Shown in pieces: positions 38,339 to 48,386 of a stretch of DNA of 64,000 bases (the stretch's first letter is position 1; each line of letters starts with the position of its first letter). The stretch comes from an uncultured Alteromonadaceae bacterium (GTDB lineage: Bacteria; Pseudomonadota; Gammaproteobacteria; Enterobacterales; Alteromonadaceae): the NCBI GenBank assembly GCA_947501935.1, contig CANMXU010000014.1:1-64000 (forward strand), given 5' to 3'. The translations under genes were made by a program, and so were the position numbers. The notes under the pieces were generated by a model, which saw only the letters and a program-made list of their open reading frames with translations, was not told where the DNA came from and searched no databases.

Positions 38339-39577
38339 GTGGCTTCTAATACAGTGACTAAACGTCAACTTTGCATTCTAGGATCAACTGGCTCAATTGG
38401 CCAAAGCACCTTAGATGTTGTTCGAAGACATCCTGACAAATATCAGGTTATCGCCTTATCGGCAAATTCCAGTGTTGATATAATCTTTGAGCAGTGCATA
38501 GAATTTTCCCCTGAATCTGTGGTTATGGTTTCTGCTGCTGCTGCCGCTTTATTATCTGAAAAGCTAGCCTTGCATGGCAATACCACGATTACGGTTTTAA
38601 GTGGCACACAAGCGTTAGTTGATATTTCAGCGAGTGAGCGTAGTGATACGGTAATGGCTGCCATTGTTGGCGCATCAGGTTTAATGCCAACCCTAGCTGC
38701 GGTTCACGCTGGTAAACGGGTATTACTTGCTAACAAAGAAGCGTTAGTCACCTCAGGTGAAATTTTTATTCAGGCGGTAAAAGACTCTGGTGCAGAGCTA
38801 TTACCAATTGACAGTGAACATAATGCTATTTTTCAGTGTTTACCAGAGCAAGAACAACAACAACCGGGCTTTTGTCAGCTAAAAAATAGTGGCGTAAGTA
38901 AAATTTTATTAACTGGCTCTGGTGGACCATTTAGAGCTTTAGATAATGATAAGTTAGCTGAAGTTACACCAGAGCAAGCTTGTACTCATCCTAATTGGGA
39001 TATGGGGCGTAAAATTTCGGTAGACTCAGCCACTATGATGAATAAAGGCTTAGAGTTTATCGAAGCTAAATGGCTGTTTAATATTGCTCCTGAAGATATT
39101 CAAGTAGTAATACATCCGCAAAGTACCATTCATTCAATGGTGCAATATAAAGACGGTTCGGTATTGGCGCAAATGGGTAATCCCGATATGCGTACACCGA
39201 TTGCACATGCGTTAGCTTTCCCTGAGCGAATCGATTCAGGTGTAGAACCATTAGATTTTTTCAACACTGCTTCTTTTGAATTTCAACCGGTCGATTTTGT
39301 TAAATACCCTAACTTAAAACTTGCTATCGAGGCATGTAAACTAGGGCAAGGCGCATGTACTGCATTAAATGCTGCTAATGAAGTCTCAGTTGAAGCTTTT
39401 TTGAACAAACAGATTAAATTTACCCAAATTGCAGAAATAAATGAAACTTCTATGAAAAAATTTGTCTCAATCAAGGTAGCATGCATTGAAGATGTGATTG
39501 CCCTAGACAAACAAGCGCGTGAATATACTCACCAGCTTTTATCAGAAGTATCGTTAGTAAGCGGAGATGCGCCTTAG
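38339..39577 (+). CDS. dxr: 1-deoxy-D-xylulose 5-phosphate reductoisomerase
   Basis: The 412-residue enzyme is the first committed step of the MEP isoprenoid pathway, converting DXP to MEP with NADPH; it supplies substrate for UppS. The N-terminal NADPH-binding motif is [17 protein letters not shown]. Active-site segments include [15 protein letters not shown] and [18 protein letters not shown] chose the GTG at 38339; a GTG at 38354 is possible, and an upstream TTG at 38312 would overlap cdsA. The stop overlaps an ATG at 39567 in the following rseP frame. Confidence 0.95.
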   Translation: MASNTVTKRQLCILGSTGSIGQSTLDVVRRHPDKYQVIALSANSSVDIIFEQCIEFSPESVVMVSAAAAALLSEKLALHGNTTITVLSGTQALVDISASERSDTVMAAIVGASGLMPTLAAVHAGKRVLLANKEALVTSGEIFIQAVKDSGAELLPIDSEHNAIFQCLPEQEQQQPGFCQLKNSGVSKILLTGSGGPFRALDNDKLAEVTPEQACTHPNWDMGRKISVDSATMMNKGLEFIEAKWLFNIAPEDIQVVIHPQSTIHSMVQYKDGSVLAQMGNPDMRTPIAHALAFPERIDSGVEPLDFFNTASFEFQPVDFVKYPNLKLAIEACKLGQGACTALNAANEVSVEAFLNKQIKFTQIAEINETSMKKFVSIKVACIEDVIALDKQAREYTHQLLSEVSLVSGDAP

Positions 39578-39578
39578 C

Positions 39579-40934
39579 ATGTTTGAGTTTATTTGGAATT
39601 TATTTTCTTTTATTTTAGCACTGGGAATTTTAGTAACAGTGCACGAGTATGGTCACTTTTGGGTGGCACGAAAAAGTGGCGTTAAAGTTGAACGTTTTTC
39701 GGTTGGCTTTGGTCAACCATTGTGGCGTAAAACCGATAAGTGGGGCACTGAGTTTGTAATTGCTTTGATTCCTCTTGGTGGTTACGTAAAAATGCTTGAT
39801 GAGCGTGTTGATGACATAGCACCCGAAGATAAAGACAAAGCTTTTAACAATAAGTCTGTGTATAAGCGTATCGCTATAATTGCAGCAGGACCTTTTGCTA
39901 ATTTTGCTTTTGCTATTTTTGCCTTTTATTTAATGTTTTTAATTGGGGTACCTTCTGTTAAACCTATTATTGGCCATGTTGAACAGCACTCGATTGCGGC
40001 TAATACTCAGCTTGATAAAAAAAGTGAAATTGTTGAAATATCAGGAAATAAAATTACTGACTGGCAAGATGTGAATTTAGCGCTTATTGGCGAAATTGGT
40101 AGTGCCAGTATTGAAATAAAAACCAAACAAGCTGATAGCCAGTATGTTACGGCTCATCAGTTAGATACATCAAACTGGCATTATCAGCCGGAAAAAAGTG
40201 CCGCTTTCACGAGCTTAGGCATCATACCTTTTAGGGGAGATGTTGATAATATTATTGCAGCCGTAGCGCCCAATAGCCCCGCGGATATTGCAGGTTTACA
40301 AAAAGGTGATACATTACTGTCGATTAATGGTGAGTTGCTTGGTAACGACTGGTATACTTTTTCCAACAAAATTAAACAGTTTCCTGAACAAGCGGTATCG
40401 CTTGGTATTGAGCGAAATGGAAATATATTGGATTTATTGGTAACGCCTGCTGCAAAGCAAATAGCTGATAAACGTGTAGGCTATTTAGGTGTTTCTCCTA
40501 CAGCTCAGCCATTTCCAGAGCAGTATAAAATTTTCATTAGCTACGGCCCCGTAGAAGCTATTGGCGAAAGTATTAAGCAAACTTGGAAAATGGTAAAACT
40601 GACCTTTAATATGTTTGGTAAGTTGATCACGGGTGACGTATCGGTTAAAAATTTAAGTGGCCCTATTTCTATCGCGCAAGGGGCGGGTAATAGTGCAGGT
40701 CACGGGGTTGTTTACTTTTTAAGCTTCTTAGCGCTTATTAGTATCAATTTAGGCATAATTAATCTTTTGCCACTGCCAGTACTTGATGGCGGGCATTTAC
40801 TTTATTATGTTATAGAACTTTGCACGGGTAAGCCTGTGCCAGAAAAAGTACAAGAACTGGGATTCAAGTTTGGTGCTATTGCATTATTAGGGCTAATGAG
40901 TATAGCGATATTTAACGATATCTCGCGACTTTAG
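39579..40934 (+). CDS. rseP: Site-2 zinc metalloprotease RseP
   Basis: The 451-residue intramembrane protease cleaves the anti-sigma factor RseA after DegS and clears signal-peptide remnants. TM1 carries the zinc site TVHEYGHFWVARK (HExxH). Two periplasmic PDZ domains occupy about residues 115-310. The third zinc ligand is in LLPLPVLDGGHLLYY. I chose the ATG at 39579 (MFEFIWNLFSF), by alignment with E. coli RseP (450 residues). An ATG 12 bases earlier overlaps dxr and sits directly against GGAG, which is too close. It precedes bamA. Confidence 0.96.
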   Translation: MFEFIWNLFSFILALGILVTVHEYGHFWVARKSGVKVERFSVGFGQPLWRKTDKWGTEFVIALIPLGGYVKMLDERVDDIAPEDKDKAFNNKSVYKRIAIIAAGPFANFAFAIFAFYLMFLIGVPSVKPIIGHVEQHSIAANTQLDKKSEIVEISGNKITDWQDVNLALIGEIGSASIEIKTKQADSQYVTAHQLDTSNWHYQPEKSAAFTSLGIIPFRGDVDNIIAAVAPNSPADIAGLQKGDTLLSINGELLGNDWYTFSNKIKQFPEQAVSLGIERNGNILDLLVTPAAKQIADKRVGYLGVSPTAQPFPEQYKIFISYGPVEAIGESIKQTWKMVKLTFNMFGKLITGDVSVKNLSGPISIAQGAGNSAGHGVVYFLSFLALISINLGIINLLPLPVLDGGHLLYYVIELCTGKPVPEKVQELGFKFGAIALLGLMSIAIFNDISRL

Positions 40935-40944
40935 TGAATATTAA

Positions 40945-40969
40945 TACCAATGGATTTATGCATTTGGTA
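40945..40969. repeat. Short inverted repeat TACCAA...TTGGTA upstream of bamA
   Basis: Arms TACCAA (40945-40950) and TTGGTA (40964-40969) flank TGGATTTATGCAT in the 67-base rseP-bamA gap. Similar 'accaatggattta' palindromes are, from memory, scattered in Alteromonadales intergenic DNA. It could equally be a chance hairpin. Confidence 0.45.
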
Positions 40970-41001
40970 CAAAAACAAGAAGTAAACAAAGTTAATATTT
41001 T

Positions 41002-43479
41002 ATGATGATAAAAAGAATCGCCTTAGCTATATTGTTAGGCACCTCAGCTACTCAGCTAGCTGCAGAAGAATTTCAAGTTGAAAACATAGAAGTTAAAGGC
41101 TTACAGCGTGTTGCTTTAGGTGCAGCCTTGACGCATATCCCTTTTAATATCGGTGATACCCTCAACGAATTTCGTATTTCACAATCAATCAAAGCTCTTT
41201 ATAAGTCAGGCCACTTTAACGATATTGTGGTTTTACGTGAAGGTAATCGCGTTATTTACCGAGTTCGTGAACGTGAAACCATCAGTGAAATAAGCTTTGA
41301 TGGTAACAGTGACTTAAAAGACGAACAGCTGACTGAAAGTTTAGACGGTAGCAATATTCGTGTTGGTGAAACCTTAGACAAAACCGTAATCTCAGGTATT
41401 GAAACTGGTTTAGAAGACTTCTATCACAGTGTTGGTAAATACAATGCTGATGTTAGTGCTGAAATCACCCACTTACCACGAAATCGCGTTAATCTGAAGT
41501 TCACCTTTGAAGAAGGTGATGCTGCCGCCATTGAACAAATTAACGTAGTAGGTAATGAAGTATTTACCGATGCTGAGTTGCTTAAAGGAATAGAGCTAAC
41601 GTACGACTCTCCTTGGTGGAATTTTATGGCGCAAGACCGCTATCAAAAACAAACCTTACAAGGTGATATGGAAACCATTAAAAGTCATTATCTTGACCGT
41701 GGTTACCTGCGCTATAAAGTTGACTCTACTCAAGTTTCGATGACACCAGATAAAACTGGCGTTTATATCGCTTTAAACATTACTGAAGGCGAAAAATATA
41801 CCGTTAGTGATGTTGACTTTGTTGGTGATATGGCTGGTTTTGATAACGCTATTCGTGCGATTAACCCTCTTCGTACAGATGAGTTATATAACGGCGCTGC
41901 GGTTACTTATACCGAAGAAATCATTAGTAAATTCTTAGGCCGTTATGGTTATGCTTATCCGAAAGTAACTACGATTCCAGAAATTAATGATGAAGATAAA
42001 ACCGTTAAGCTTTCAATTTCAGTAGACCCTGGTAAACGTATTTATGTTAATCGCATTAACTTCATTGGTAACCATGTTACCGCTGATAATGTATTGCGAC
42101 GAGAGATGCGTCAAATGGAAGGTGCTTGGTTATCAAATAGCATGGTTGAAGGTTCTAAAGCTTGGTTAATGCGTTTGCCCTATATGGAAAATGTTGAATT
42201 TGAAACTAAGCAATTACCGGAACAAGAAGACCTAGTTGATATTGATTTTAACGTTAAAGAACAACCCTCAGGTTCATTTACCGCAGGTGTTGGTTACGGC
42301 TCTACCACCAAATTAAGTTTAAATGCAGGTATTCAACAGAACAACTTTTTAGGTACTGGTAACCGATTAGGTTTTAATGTTAATACCATTAGTTATTCAC
42401 GTAGTGCTAGTGTCTCGTTCACTGACCCATACTTTACTGTTGACGGTGTATCACTTGGTGGACAACTTTATTACAACGAGTTTGACGCTGGCAGTGCTAA
42501 CCTTGTTGAATATAACAACAAAACCTACGGCATTGGCGCTAATTTGGGCTTTCCTGTTGATGAATATATTCGATTGAACTTTGGTATTGGTTTTAAACAT
42601 AACGGTATTACTCGTTTACAAACGTATGAACAAATTCAACAGTTTTACGATATTTACTCAGATCCAAACGACCCTGATGGTGGCTTAGCGTTTAAAACAT
42701 TTGACTTGAATGCCTCTATTTCAAGATCAACATTAAACCGTGGTACTTTCCCTACAGCCGGCTCTCAGCAAAGCTTATCGGTTAAAATGACCACGCCAAA
42801 TTCGGATGTGCAGTATTTTAAATTTAATTTAGATACTAAATGGTATTTCCCACTAAGTCGTGATCAACGTTGGACAGTATTAACACGTTTTGAAGCGGGT
42901 TACGGTAATGGTTATGGTACAACTAATGGTAACGATCAATTATTACCATTTTGGGAAAACTTTAGAGCAGGTGGTACCGGTACTTTACGTGGCTTTGAAA
43001 CTAACGTGGTTGGTCCTAAAGCGATATACCGTTATCCAACATGTGTTCCTGGTAGTGGAGATCCAACGGGCGGTGGCGGCACTATATGTTTGCCTGAAGG
43101 ACATGACTATATTCAATTATCACAACAATCAGTGGGTGGTAATGCGAAAGTGTTAGCGGGTATTGAGTTAATCATGCCAACCCCATTTTTAGATGAAAGC
43201 TTCTCAAATAGTGTGCGTACTAGTATGTTTGTTGATGCTGGTAATGTTTGGGATACTGAGTTTGTTTATGAAGATTATGCTGACTCACAATTACTAGGTA
43301 CTGAGTTGGATAAAATTCCAGATTACTCAGATATTGGCCGCTTTAGAGCCTCTGGTGGTTTATCTATTCAATGGATATCACCAATGGGGCCAATGTTGTT
43401 TAGTTTTGCAAAACCACTTAAAGAAGAGCCTGGTGATGATACTGAGTTTTTCAGCTTTAATATTGGCAAAACCTTTTAA
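41002..43479 (+). CDS. bamA: Outer membrane protein assembly factor BamA
   Basis: The 825-residue Omp85 protein is the core of the BAM machine that folds beta-barrel proteins into the outer membrane. A signal peptide ends near QLAAEE (about residue 22). Five POTRA domains follow to about residue 425, and a 16-strand barrel begins near SFTAGVGYGSTT. The barrel ends with FNIGKTF, with the terminal phenylalanine typical of outer-membrane proteins. The barrel carries the conserved loop-6 RGF motif (TLRGFETN). Its place between rseP and skp is the standard gammaproteobacterial order. Confidence 0.97.
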   Translation: MMIKRIALAILLGTSATQLAAEEFQVENIEVKGLQRVALGAALTHIPFNIGDTLNEFRISQSIKALYKSGHFNDIVVLREGNRVIYRVRERETISEISFDGNSDLKDEQLTESLDGSNIRVGETLDKTVISGIETGLEDFYHSVGKYNADVSAEITHLPRNRVNLKFTFEEGDAAAIEQINVVGNEVFTDAELLKGIELTYDSPWWNFMAQDRYQKQTLQGDMETIKSHYLDRGYLRYKVDSTQVSMTPDKTGVYIALNITEGEKYTVSDVDFVGDMAGFDNAIRAINPLRTDELYNGAAVTYTEEIISKFLGRYGYAYPKVTTIPEINDEDKTVKLSISVDPGKRIYVNRINFIGNHVTADNVLRREMRQMEGAWLSNSMVEGSKAWLMRLPYMENVEFETKQLPEQEDLVDIDFNVKEQPSGSFTAGVGYGSTTKLSLNAGIQQNNFLGTGNRLGFNVNTISYSRSASVSFTDPYFTVDGVSLGGQLYYNEFDAGSANLVEYNNKTYGIGANLGFPVDEYIRLNFGIGFKHNGITRLQTYEQIQQFYDIYSDPNDPDGGLAFKTFDLNASISRSTLNRGTFPTAGSQQSLSVKMTTPNSDVQYFKFNLDTKWYFPLSRDQRWTVLTRFEAGYGNGYGTTNGNDQLLPFWENFRAGGTGTLRGFETNVVGPKAIYRYPTCVPGSGDPTGGGGTICLPEGHDYIQLSQQSVGGNAKVLAGIELIMPTPFLDESFSNSVRTSMFVDAGNVWDTEFVYEDYADSQLLGTELDKIPDYSDIGRFRASGGLSIQWISPMGPMLFSFAKPLKEEPGDDTEFFSFNIGKTF

Positions 43480-43531
43480 TTATACTAATAGCCCATATAT
43501 CAGGGTAAAGACGAAGATAAAATAGGAGTTC

Positions 43532-44053
43532 GTGTTGAATAAATTTATTAAATCTATGGTAGCAACTACCGCAGCATCAGGGTTATTACTTGCTAGTTCA
43601 GTAATGGCTGCAGAGCAAAAAATCGCAGTTGTTAACTTTCAAGAAGTTATGGGGAAAATTCCTCAAACAGCTGCTGTTATGCAAAGTTTAGAAGCCGAAT
43701 TCAAAGATGACCGTGCGGTTATAGCTCAACTAGAAAAAGATATTAAGTATTATCAAGAAAAGAAACAGCGTGATGGTTCATTAATGAGCGCTAAAGAAAA
43801 AGAAGAGTTAGATACTAAAATAGCTACGCTTTTTCAAGATTACCAAGCTAAAGGTAAGGCTTTTCAACAAGCAACAGGTGCTCGTCAAAACGAAGAAACC
43901 AATAAAATTATTGCACTTGTTCGTCAAGCCGTTGACAATATTGCTGCTAAAGGTAAATACGACTTGGTTTTAGAGCAAAAAGCAATTGTTTTTGCTAAAC
44001 CTGAGCACAGCATTACCGAAGAAGTTGTTGTGCAAGTTAGTAAACTAAAATAA
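43532..44053 (+). CDS. skp: Periplasmic chaperone Skp (OmpH family)
   Basis: The 173-residue protein has a signal peptide (cleavage after SSVMAAE-like sequence near residue 27) and a mature part that is nearly all charged coiled coil, as in the Skp 'jellyfish' trimer. It ferries unfolded outer-membrane proteins to BamA. Two starts are possible: GTG at 43532 or TTG at 43535. AGGAG at 43524-43528 is 3 bases from the first and 6 from the second, which favours TTG by spacing. The product differs by one residue. Three hairpins follow the stop. Confidence 0.93.
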   Translation: MLNKFIKSMVATTAASGLLLASSVMAAEQKIAVVNFQEVMGKIPQTAAVMQSLEAEFKDDRAVIAQLEKDIKYYQEKKQRDGSLMSAKEKEELDTKIATLFQDYQAKGKAFQQATGARQNEETNKIIALVRQAVDNIAAKGKYDLVLEQKAIVFAKPEHSITEEVVVQVSKLK

Positions 44054-44067
44054 TAGCAATTGCTATT
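44052..44067. other. 16-bp perfect palindrome at the skp stop
   Basis: AATAGCAATTGCTATT overlaps the last bases of the skp stop codon. It is the first of three consecutive hairpins in the 137-base gap before lpxD. Confidence 0.7.
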
Positions 44068-44079
44068 ATTTAGTTAGTA

Positions 44080-44112
44080 AAAGTTCATGCTCAAATAAGG
44101 AGTATGAACTTT
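44080..44112. other. 9-bp inverted repeat between skp and lpxD
   Basis: AAAGTTCAT (44080-44088) pairs with ATGAACTTT (44104-44112) around a 15-base loop. It is the middle of three hairpins and has no T-tail of its own. Confidence 0.7.
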
Positions 44113-44122
44113 AAAAATTATT

Positions 44123-44163
44123 AAAGTTGGCTATTTTCATCTATGAATTAAGCCAACTTTTTT
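44123..44163 (+). terminator. Terminator between skp and lpxD
   Basis: A perfect 10-bp stem AAAGTTGGCT/AGCCAACTTT (44123-44132 and 44151-44160) with an 18-base loop runs into six T residues. It splits the bamA-skp part of the cluster from the lpxD-led lipid A genes. Confidence 0.8.
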
Positions 44164-44190
44164 GCTTAGTAAATTGTCAAAATTAATTGG

Positions 44191-45243
44191 ATGCTTATGC
44201 ATTATAGTCTTGCAGAAATAGCAGATAAAATTGGCGCGACTGTTAACGGAGATGACACCATCACCGTTAGCAGTCTTGCTACATTAACTGATGCAAAAAC
44301 GGGTCAAATAGCCTTTTTAGCGAACAGTAAATATCGTCAACAATTAGAAAATACCCAAGCCAGTGCCGTGATCATCACTGAAGATTGTGTAACCGATTGC
44401 CCAACTAACGCCTTAGTGATGACAAACCCTTACATGGGTTATGCCTTAGTGGCACAGTTATTAAATACTACGCCAGCACCTGCTAATGAAATACATAGCT
44501 CTGCAGTTATAGCTGATGATGCCAATTTAGGCGCTAATGTTTGTATTGGTGCTAATGCGGTTATTGAATCAGGCGTACAATTAGCCGATAACGTTACTAT
44601 TGGTGCTGGTTGTTTTATTGGTAAAAATGCCATTATTGGCAGTAATACCTCGCTGTGGGCAAATGTTACTATTTACCATGAAGTGGTTATTGGCAGTCAA
44701 TGTCTTATTCAAGCCAATACTGTTATTGGCTCTGATGGTTTTGGTTATGCTCCACAAAATGGCCAATGGCATAAAATTCCGCAGTTAGGATCAGTGATTA
44801 TTGGCGACCGTGTTGAAATTGGTGCAAGTACCACCATTGACCGTGGTGCCCTAGGTAATACTGAAATTAAAGATGGCGTTATTTTAGATAATCAAATTCA
44901 GATTGCTCATAATGTTGTTATTGGTGAAAATACAGCAATGGCTGCGTGTAGCGTTATTGCAGGTAGCAGCGTTATTGGAAAAAACTGTACTATAGCTGGT
45001 TTAGTCGGTATTAATGGTCATATTAAGGTTACCGATAATTGTGTATTTACTGGTATGGCTATGGTAACTAAATCGATTAAAGAAGGCGGGGTTTATTCAT
45101 CAGGTATACCTGTTTCACCAAATAAAGATTGGCGAAAAATGAACGTGCGCTTAAGAAAACTTGATACAATGGCAAAACAAATTGCAAACTTAGAAAAACA
45201 ATTAACGCAATTTACCGCTAACGTAAGTGAAAAAGAGGAATAG
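44191..45243 (+). CDS. lpxD: UDP-3-O-acyl-glucosamine N-acyltransferase
   Basis: The 350-residue LpxD adds the second acyl chain in lipid A synthesis, using acyl-ACP. After an N-terminal uridine-binding domain (about 1-105) come many left-handed beta-helix hexapeptides (for example [13 protein letters not shown]). The catalytic histidine is in [13 protein letters not shown]-terminal helix follows. Two ATGs (44191 and 44197) are usable; neither has a strong ribosome-binding site. It is the first gene after the 44123 terminator, and its end overlaps the fabZ ribosome-binding site. Confidence 0.97.
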   Translation: MLMHYSLAEIADKIGATVNGDDTITVSSLATLTDAKTGQIAFLANSKYRQQLENTQASAVIITEDCVTDCPTNALVMTNPYMGYALVAQLLNTTPAPANEIHSSAVIADDANLGANVCIGANAVIESGVQLADNVTIGAGCFIGKNAIIGSNTSLWANVTIYHEVVIGSQCLIQANTVIGSDGFGYAPQNGQWHKIPQLGSVIIGDRVEIGASTTIDRGALGNTEIKDGVILDNQIQIAHNVVIGENTAMAACSVIAGSSVIGKNCTIAGLVGINGHIKVTDNCVFTGMAMVTKSIKEGGVYSSGIPVSPNKDWRKMNVRLRKLDTMAKQIANLEKQLTQFTANVSEKEE

Positions 45244-45247
45244 TCAC

Positions 45248-45700
45248 TTGGAATCAGAAAAAAATGTAATTGATATTCTGGAAATACAAACCTTAATCCC
45301 ACATCGTTATCCAATGCTATTGGTTGATCGTGTTTTAGACTATGAAGCCGGAAAATGGTTACATGCGATTAAAAATGTGTCTTTTAATGAGCCAGTATTT
45401 AATGGCCATTTCCCTGAGTTACCGATATTTCCAGGTGTGATGATCCTAGAAGCTTTGGCTCAGGCTACGGGGATTTTGGGCTTTAAAACTACAAATGGTC
45501 GTAACGAAAACGAAATGTACTTATTTGCCTCTATTGATAATGCCAAATTCAAGCAGCCGGTAGTACCGGGCGATACCATGCATTTGCATGTTGAATTTAT
45601 CAAAGAACGTCGCGGTATGTGGAAATTCTACGGTGAAGCGAAAGTTGACGGCAAAGTAGTATGTACTGCTGATCTTATGTGTGCGAGAAGAGTGCTTTAA
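45248..45700 (+). CDS. fabZ: 3-hydroxyacyl-[acyl-carrier-protein] dehydratase FabZ
   Basis: The 150-residue hotdog-fold dehydratase works in fatty-acid elongation. Motifs are [15 protein letters not shown] and the active-site helix [20 protein letters not shown], with catalytic histidine and glutamate. I chose the TTG at 45248, because GAGGAA at 45235-45240 is 7 bases upstream and the length equals the family norm. A longer frame from 45227 would overlap lpxD. It sits between lpxD and lpxA, so the shared 3-hydroxyacyl-ACP pool is drawn on by neighbours. Confidence 0.96.
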   Translation: MESEKNVIDILEIQTLIPHRYPMLLVDRVLDYEAGKWLHAIKNVSFNEPVFNGHFPELPIFPGVMILEALAQATGILGFKTTNGRNENEMYLFASIDNAKFKQPVVPGDTMHLHVEFIKERRGMWKFYGEAKVDGKVVCTADLMCARRVL

Positions 45701-45702
45701 TT

Positions 45703-46473
45703 GTGATCCATGAACAAGCTATTATTGAGCCCGGTGCCGTTATTGGTAAAAATACCAAAATTGGTCCGTGGACTTATATTTCAAAAGACGTTGTTATTGG
45801 TGATAACTGTGAGATCAGCTCTCATGTTGTTATCAATGGCCCTACTAAAATAGGTTCAGGCAACCGCATTTTTCAATTTGCTAGCATAGGTGAAGATTGC
45901 CAAGATTTAAAATATGACGGTGAGCCAACCGAACTTATTATTGGTGATAATAATACCTTTCGCGAAAACTGTACGATTCATCGTGGCACTATTCAAGACA
46001 ACAGCTTAACGCAAATTGGTAGCAATAACTTATTTATGGCCTATACCCATGTTGCGCATGATTGCATGGTAGGTAGCCATTGTATTTTAGCCAATAACGC
46101 TTCAATTGCTGGCCATGTGCATGTTGGCGACCATGCTATTTTAGGTGGAATGTCTGGCGTACATCAATTTTGTCATATTGGTGCCCACAGCTTTATTGCA
46201 GCCAACGCGTTAATTTTAAAAGATGTGCCTCCTTATGTGATGGCTTCTGGGCAACCAGCCAAGCCCTTTGGTTTAAATTCTGAAGGTATGAAACGTCGCG
46301 GCTTTGATAAGTCAGTAATTTTAGCGGTGAAAAGAGCTTATAAAGAAGTTTATCGCAAAGGCTTATCTGTTGAAGACGCGTTAAAAGAAATTAATGAAGT
46401 GAGTGCTGACCTGCCTGAGTTGCAGTTATTCGCTGACTTTATTGCCAACTCTAGCCGTGGCATCATTCGCTAA
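45703..46473 (+). CDS. lpxA: UDP-N-acetylglucosamine acyltransferase
   Basis: The 256-residue LpxA performs the first step of lipid A synthesis. Left-handed beta-helix hexapeptides begin at IIEPGAVIGKNTKIGPW. The catalytic histidine is in THVAHDCMVGSHC, and the C-terminal helical part is normal (E. coli 262 residues). The start is GTG at 45703, two bases after the fabZ stop, so translation is probably coupled. A longer frame from 45679 would overlap fabZ. Confidence 0.96.
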   Translation: MIHEQAIIEPGAVIGKNTKIGPWTYISKDVVIGDNCEISSHVVINGPTKIGSGNRIFQFASIGEDCQDLKYDGEPTELIIGDNNTFRENCTIHRGTIQDNSLTQIGSNNLFMAYTHVAHDCMVGSHCILANNASIAGHVHVGDHAILGGMSGVHQFCHIGAHSFIAANALILKDVPPYVMASGQPAKPFGLNSEGMKRRGFDKSVILAVKRAYKEVYRKGLSVEDALKEINEVSADLPELQLFADFIANSSRGIIR

Positions 46474-46491
46474 ACTTTATAAGTTGTTAAT

Positions 46492-47658
46492 GTGAATAGC
46501 AAAATAAATTCTGAAGAGCAAATTTGTACTCCTACCTTCGCAATGGTGGTAGGAGAGCACTCAGGCGATACCTTAGGCGCAGGTCTAATGGCTGAGTTAT
46601 TAAAGCAATATCCGCAAGCAAAATTTGTTGGTATCGGCGGTCCGAAAATGCAAGCGTTAGGCTTTAATAGCCTGTTTGACATGGAAGAGCTTGCCGTTAT
46701 GGGCATTTTTGAAGTGTTAGGGCGCTTATGGCGTTTACTTGAGGTTAAAAAGCAATTAACCAACTACTTCACCGAAAACCGACCTGATATCTTTATTGGT
46801 ATTGACGCACCTGATTTTAATTTACGTTTAGAACTTTCCTTAAAAAATGCCGGTATTAAAACGGTGCATTACGTTAGTCCATCTGTGTGGGCATGGCGAG
46901 AAAAACGAATTTTTAAAATTGAAGAAGCAACACACCTAGTTTTATCATTATTACCTTTTGAAAAAGAGTTTTATGATAAATACCAAGTGCCTTGCACCTT
47001 TGTTGGCCATTCTTTAGCTGATGATATTCCACTTTATTCTGATAAGGTAGCGGCAAGAGCAAGCCTTAACTTACCCGAAGATAAAAAAATACTGGCGTTA
47101 ATGCCCGGCAGTCGTGGCGGTGAATTATCACGATTAATTGAACCGTTTCTATTATCCGCCCAGCGTTTATTGGCGGATGACGAAAACTTGCGTTTTATTG
47201 TGCCTATGGTTAGCGAAAAGCGTGCTCAGCAATTTTCTGAATTGGCTGAGAAAATTGCTCCAAAGTTACCGTTAACGCTACTTGTTGGTCAAACACAGCA
47301 AGCAATGGCTGCGGCAGATTGTTTGTTAACGGCTTCAGGTACGGTCACTTTAGAAGCGGCACTAATTAAACGCCCTATGGTTATTACATACAAGTTTAGC
47401 GCCCTAACTTACCACCTATTTAAAGGTGTGGTGAAATTAGAATGGTTTTCTCTGCCCAATTTATTGGCAAAAAAGTCGTTAGTTCCTGAGCTGCTACAAA
47501 ACCAAGTGACGCCTGATAATATAGTGCCCTTGGTGAAAGAAAGGCTTTATCAAGACCAATCAAACTTAAACCAAGCGTTTACCGATATTCATATCGCTTT
47601 AAAACAAAATGCCAGTGAAAAAGCGGCACAGGCCGTTGTGGAATTAATGAACTCATGA
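46492..47658 (+). CDS. lpxB: Lipid-A-disaccharide synthase
   Basis: The 388-residue GT19 glycosyltransferase joins UDP-diacylglucosamine and lipid X at the inner membrane. Motifs include the N-terminal [37 protein letters not shown] and [14 protein letters not shown]. The start is GTG at 46492, 18 bases after lpxA. It overlaps rnhB by 4 bases (ATGA), indicating translational coupling. The N-terminal dozen residues are polar and poorly conserved, so a later start is possible. Confidence 0.96.
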   Translation: MNSKINSEEQICTPTFAMVVGEHSGDTLGAGLMAELLKQYPQAKFVGIGGPKMQALGFNSLFDMEELAVMGIFEVLGRLWRLLEVKKQLTNYFTENRPDIFIGIDAPDFNLRLELSLKNAGIKTVHYVSPSVWAWREKRIFKIEEATHLVLSLLPFEKEFYDKYQVPCTFVGHSLADDIPLYSDKVAARASLNLPEDKKILALMPGSRGGELSRLIEPFLLSAQRLLADDENLRFIVPMVSEKRAQQFSELAEKIAPKLPLTLLVGQTQQAMAAADCLLTASGTVTLEAALIKRPMVITYKFSALTYHLFKGVVKLEWFSLPNLLAKKSLVPELLQNQVTPDNIVPLVKERLYQDQSNLNQAFTDIHIALKQNASEKAAQAVVELMNS

Positions 47659-48386
47659 GCAAAGTACAGCAACCTAAACAACTAGCTGAGAAAATTAAGC
47701 CAGTCGCTAAAAAGCCAAAGAAAGTCTTTGCTGCTTTTGAATATCCGGTTGCTTACTGCATTGCTGGCGTTGACGAAGTAGGGCGCGGACCTTTAGTAGG
47801 CGATGTGGTAACGGCTGCTGTTATTTTAGATCCAGAACATCCTATCGAAGGTTTGATGGACTCGAAAAAACTTTCAGAAAAAAAGCGTATACTGCTGGCT
47901 GAAGAAATTAAACAACATGCAATTTCATGGGCGATAGGGCGAGCGACTCCTGAAGAAATTGATACTTTAAACATCTTACATGCCACCATGCTTGCTATGC
48001 AACGCGCAGTACTGGGCTTAAATGTAACTCCTGATCATGTCTTAGTTGACGGTAACCGTTGCCCAACCTTTATTGGTGATAACGGTCAAATTGATTGCCA
48101 GCCAGTGGTAAAGGGTGATGATCGTGTCGTTGAAATTAGTGCAGCGTCAATTTTAGCTAAAGTTGAACGTGACAATGAAATGATCGAGTTAGATAAATTA
48201 CATCCAGAATATGGCTTTGCTAAACATAAAGGTTACCCTACCAAAGTGCATTTAGAGAAAATTATTGAACATGGCGTACTCGATTGTTATCGAAAAAGTT
48301 TTAAGCCAGTTGCTAATGTACTTGCAAGCCAAGCAAGCCAAGCAAGCCAAGCAAGCCAAGCAAGCCAAGCAAGCGGCCAGCGCTAA
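47655..48386 (+). CDS. rnhB: Ribonuclease HII
   Basis: The 243-residue RNase HII removes ribonucleotides from DNA:RNA hybrids. The catalytic core opens with [14 protein letters not shown] and includes LVDGNRC and [11 protein letters not shown]. It has a basic N-terminal extension (about 35 residues, with KKPKK) and an unusual C-terminal tail of five ASQ tripeptides, making it longer than the E. coli enzyme (198 residues). It overlaps lpxB by four bases and dnaE by one base. Confidence 0.96.
   Translation: MSKVQQPKQLAEKIKPVAKKPKKVFAAFEYPVAYCIAGVDEVGRGPLVGDVVTAAVILDPEHPIEGLMDSKKLSEKKRILLAEEIKQHAISWAIGRATPEEIDTLNILHATMLAMQRAVLGLNVTPDHVLVDGNRCPTFIGDNGQIDCQPVVKGDDRVVEISAASILAKVERDNEMIELDKLHPEYGFAKHKGYPTKVHLEKIIEHGVLDCYRKSFKPVANVLASQASQASQASQASQASGQR
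48324..48374. repeat. In-frame 9-bp tandem repeat in rnhB
   Basis: Five perfect copies of GCAAGCCAA plus a partial sixth encode (Ala-Ser-Gln)x5-Ala-Ser at the RNase HII C-terminus. Because the unit is a multiple of three, slippage changes tail length without shifting the frame. Confidence 0.97.

Noticed and set aside
42377..43156. Two plus-strand frames (66 and 88 residues) inside bamA
   Set aside because: They are out-of-frame readings of the barrel region, where bamA motifs are continuous.
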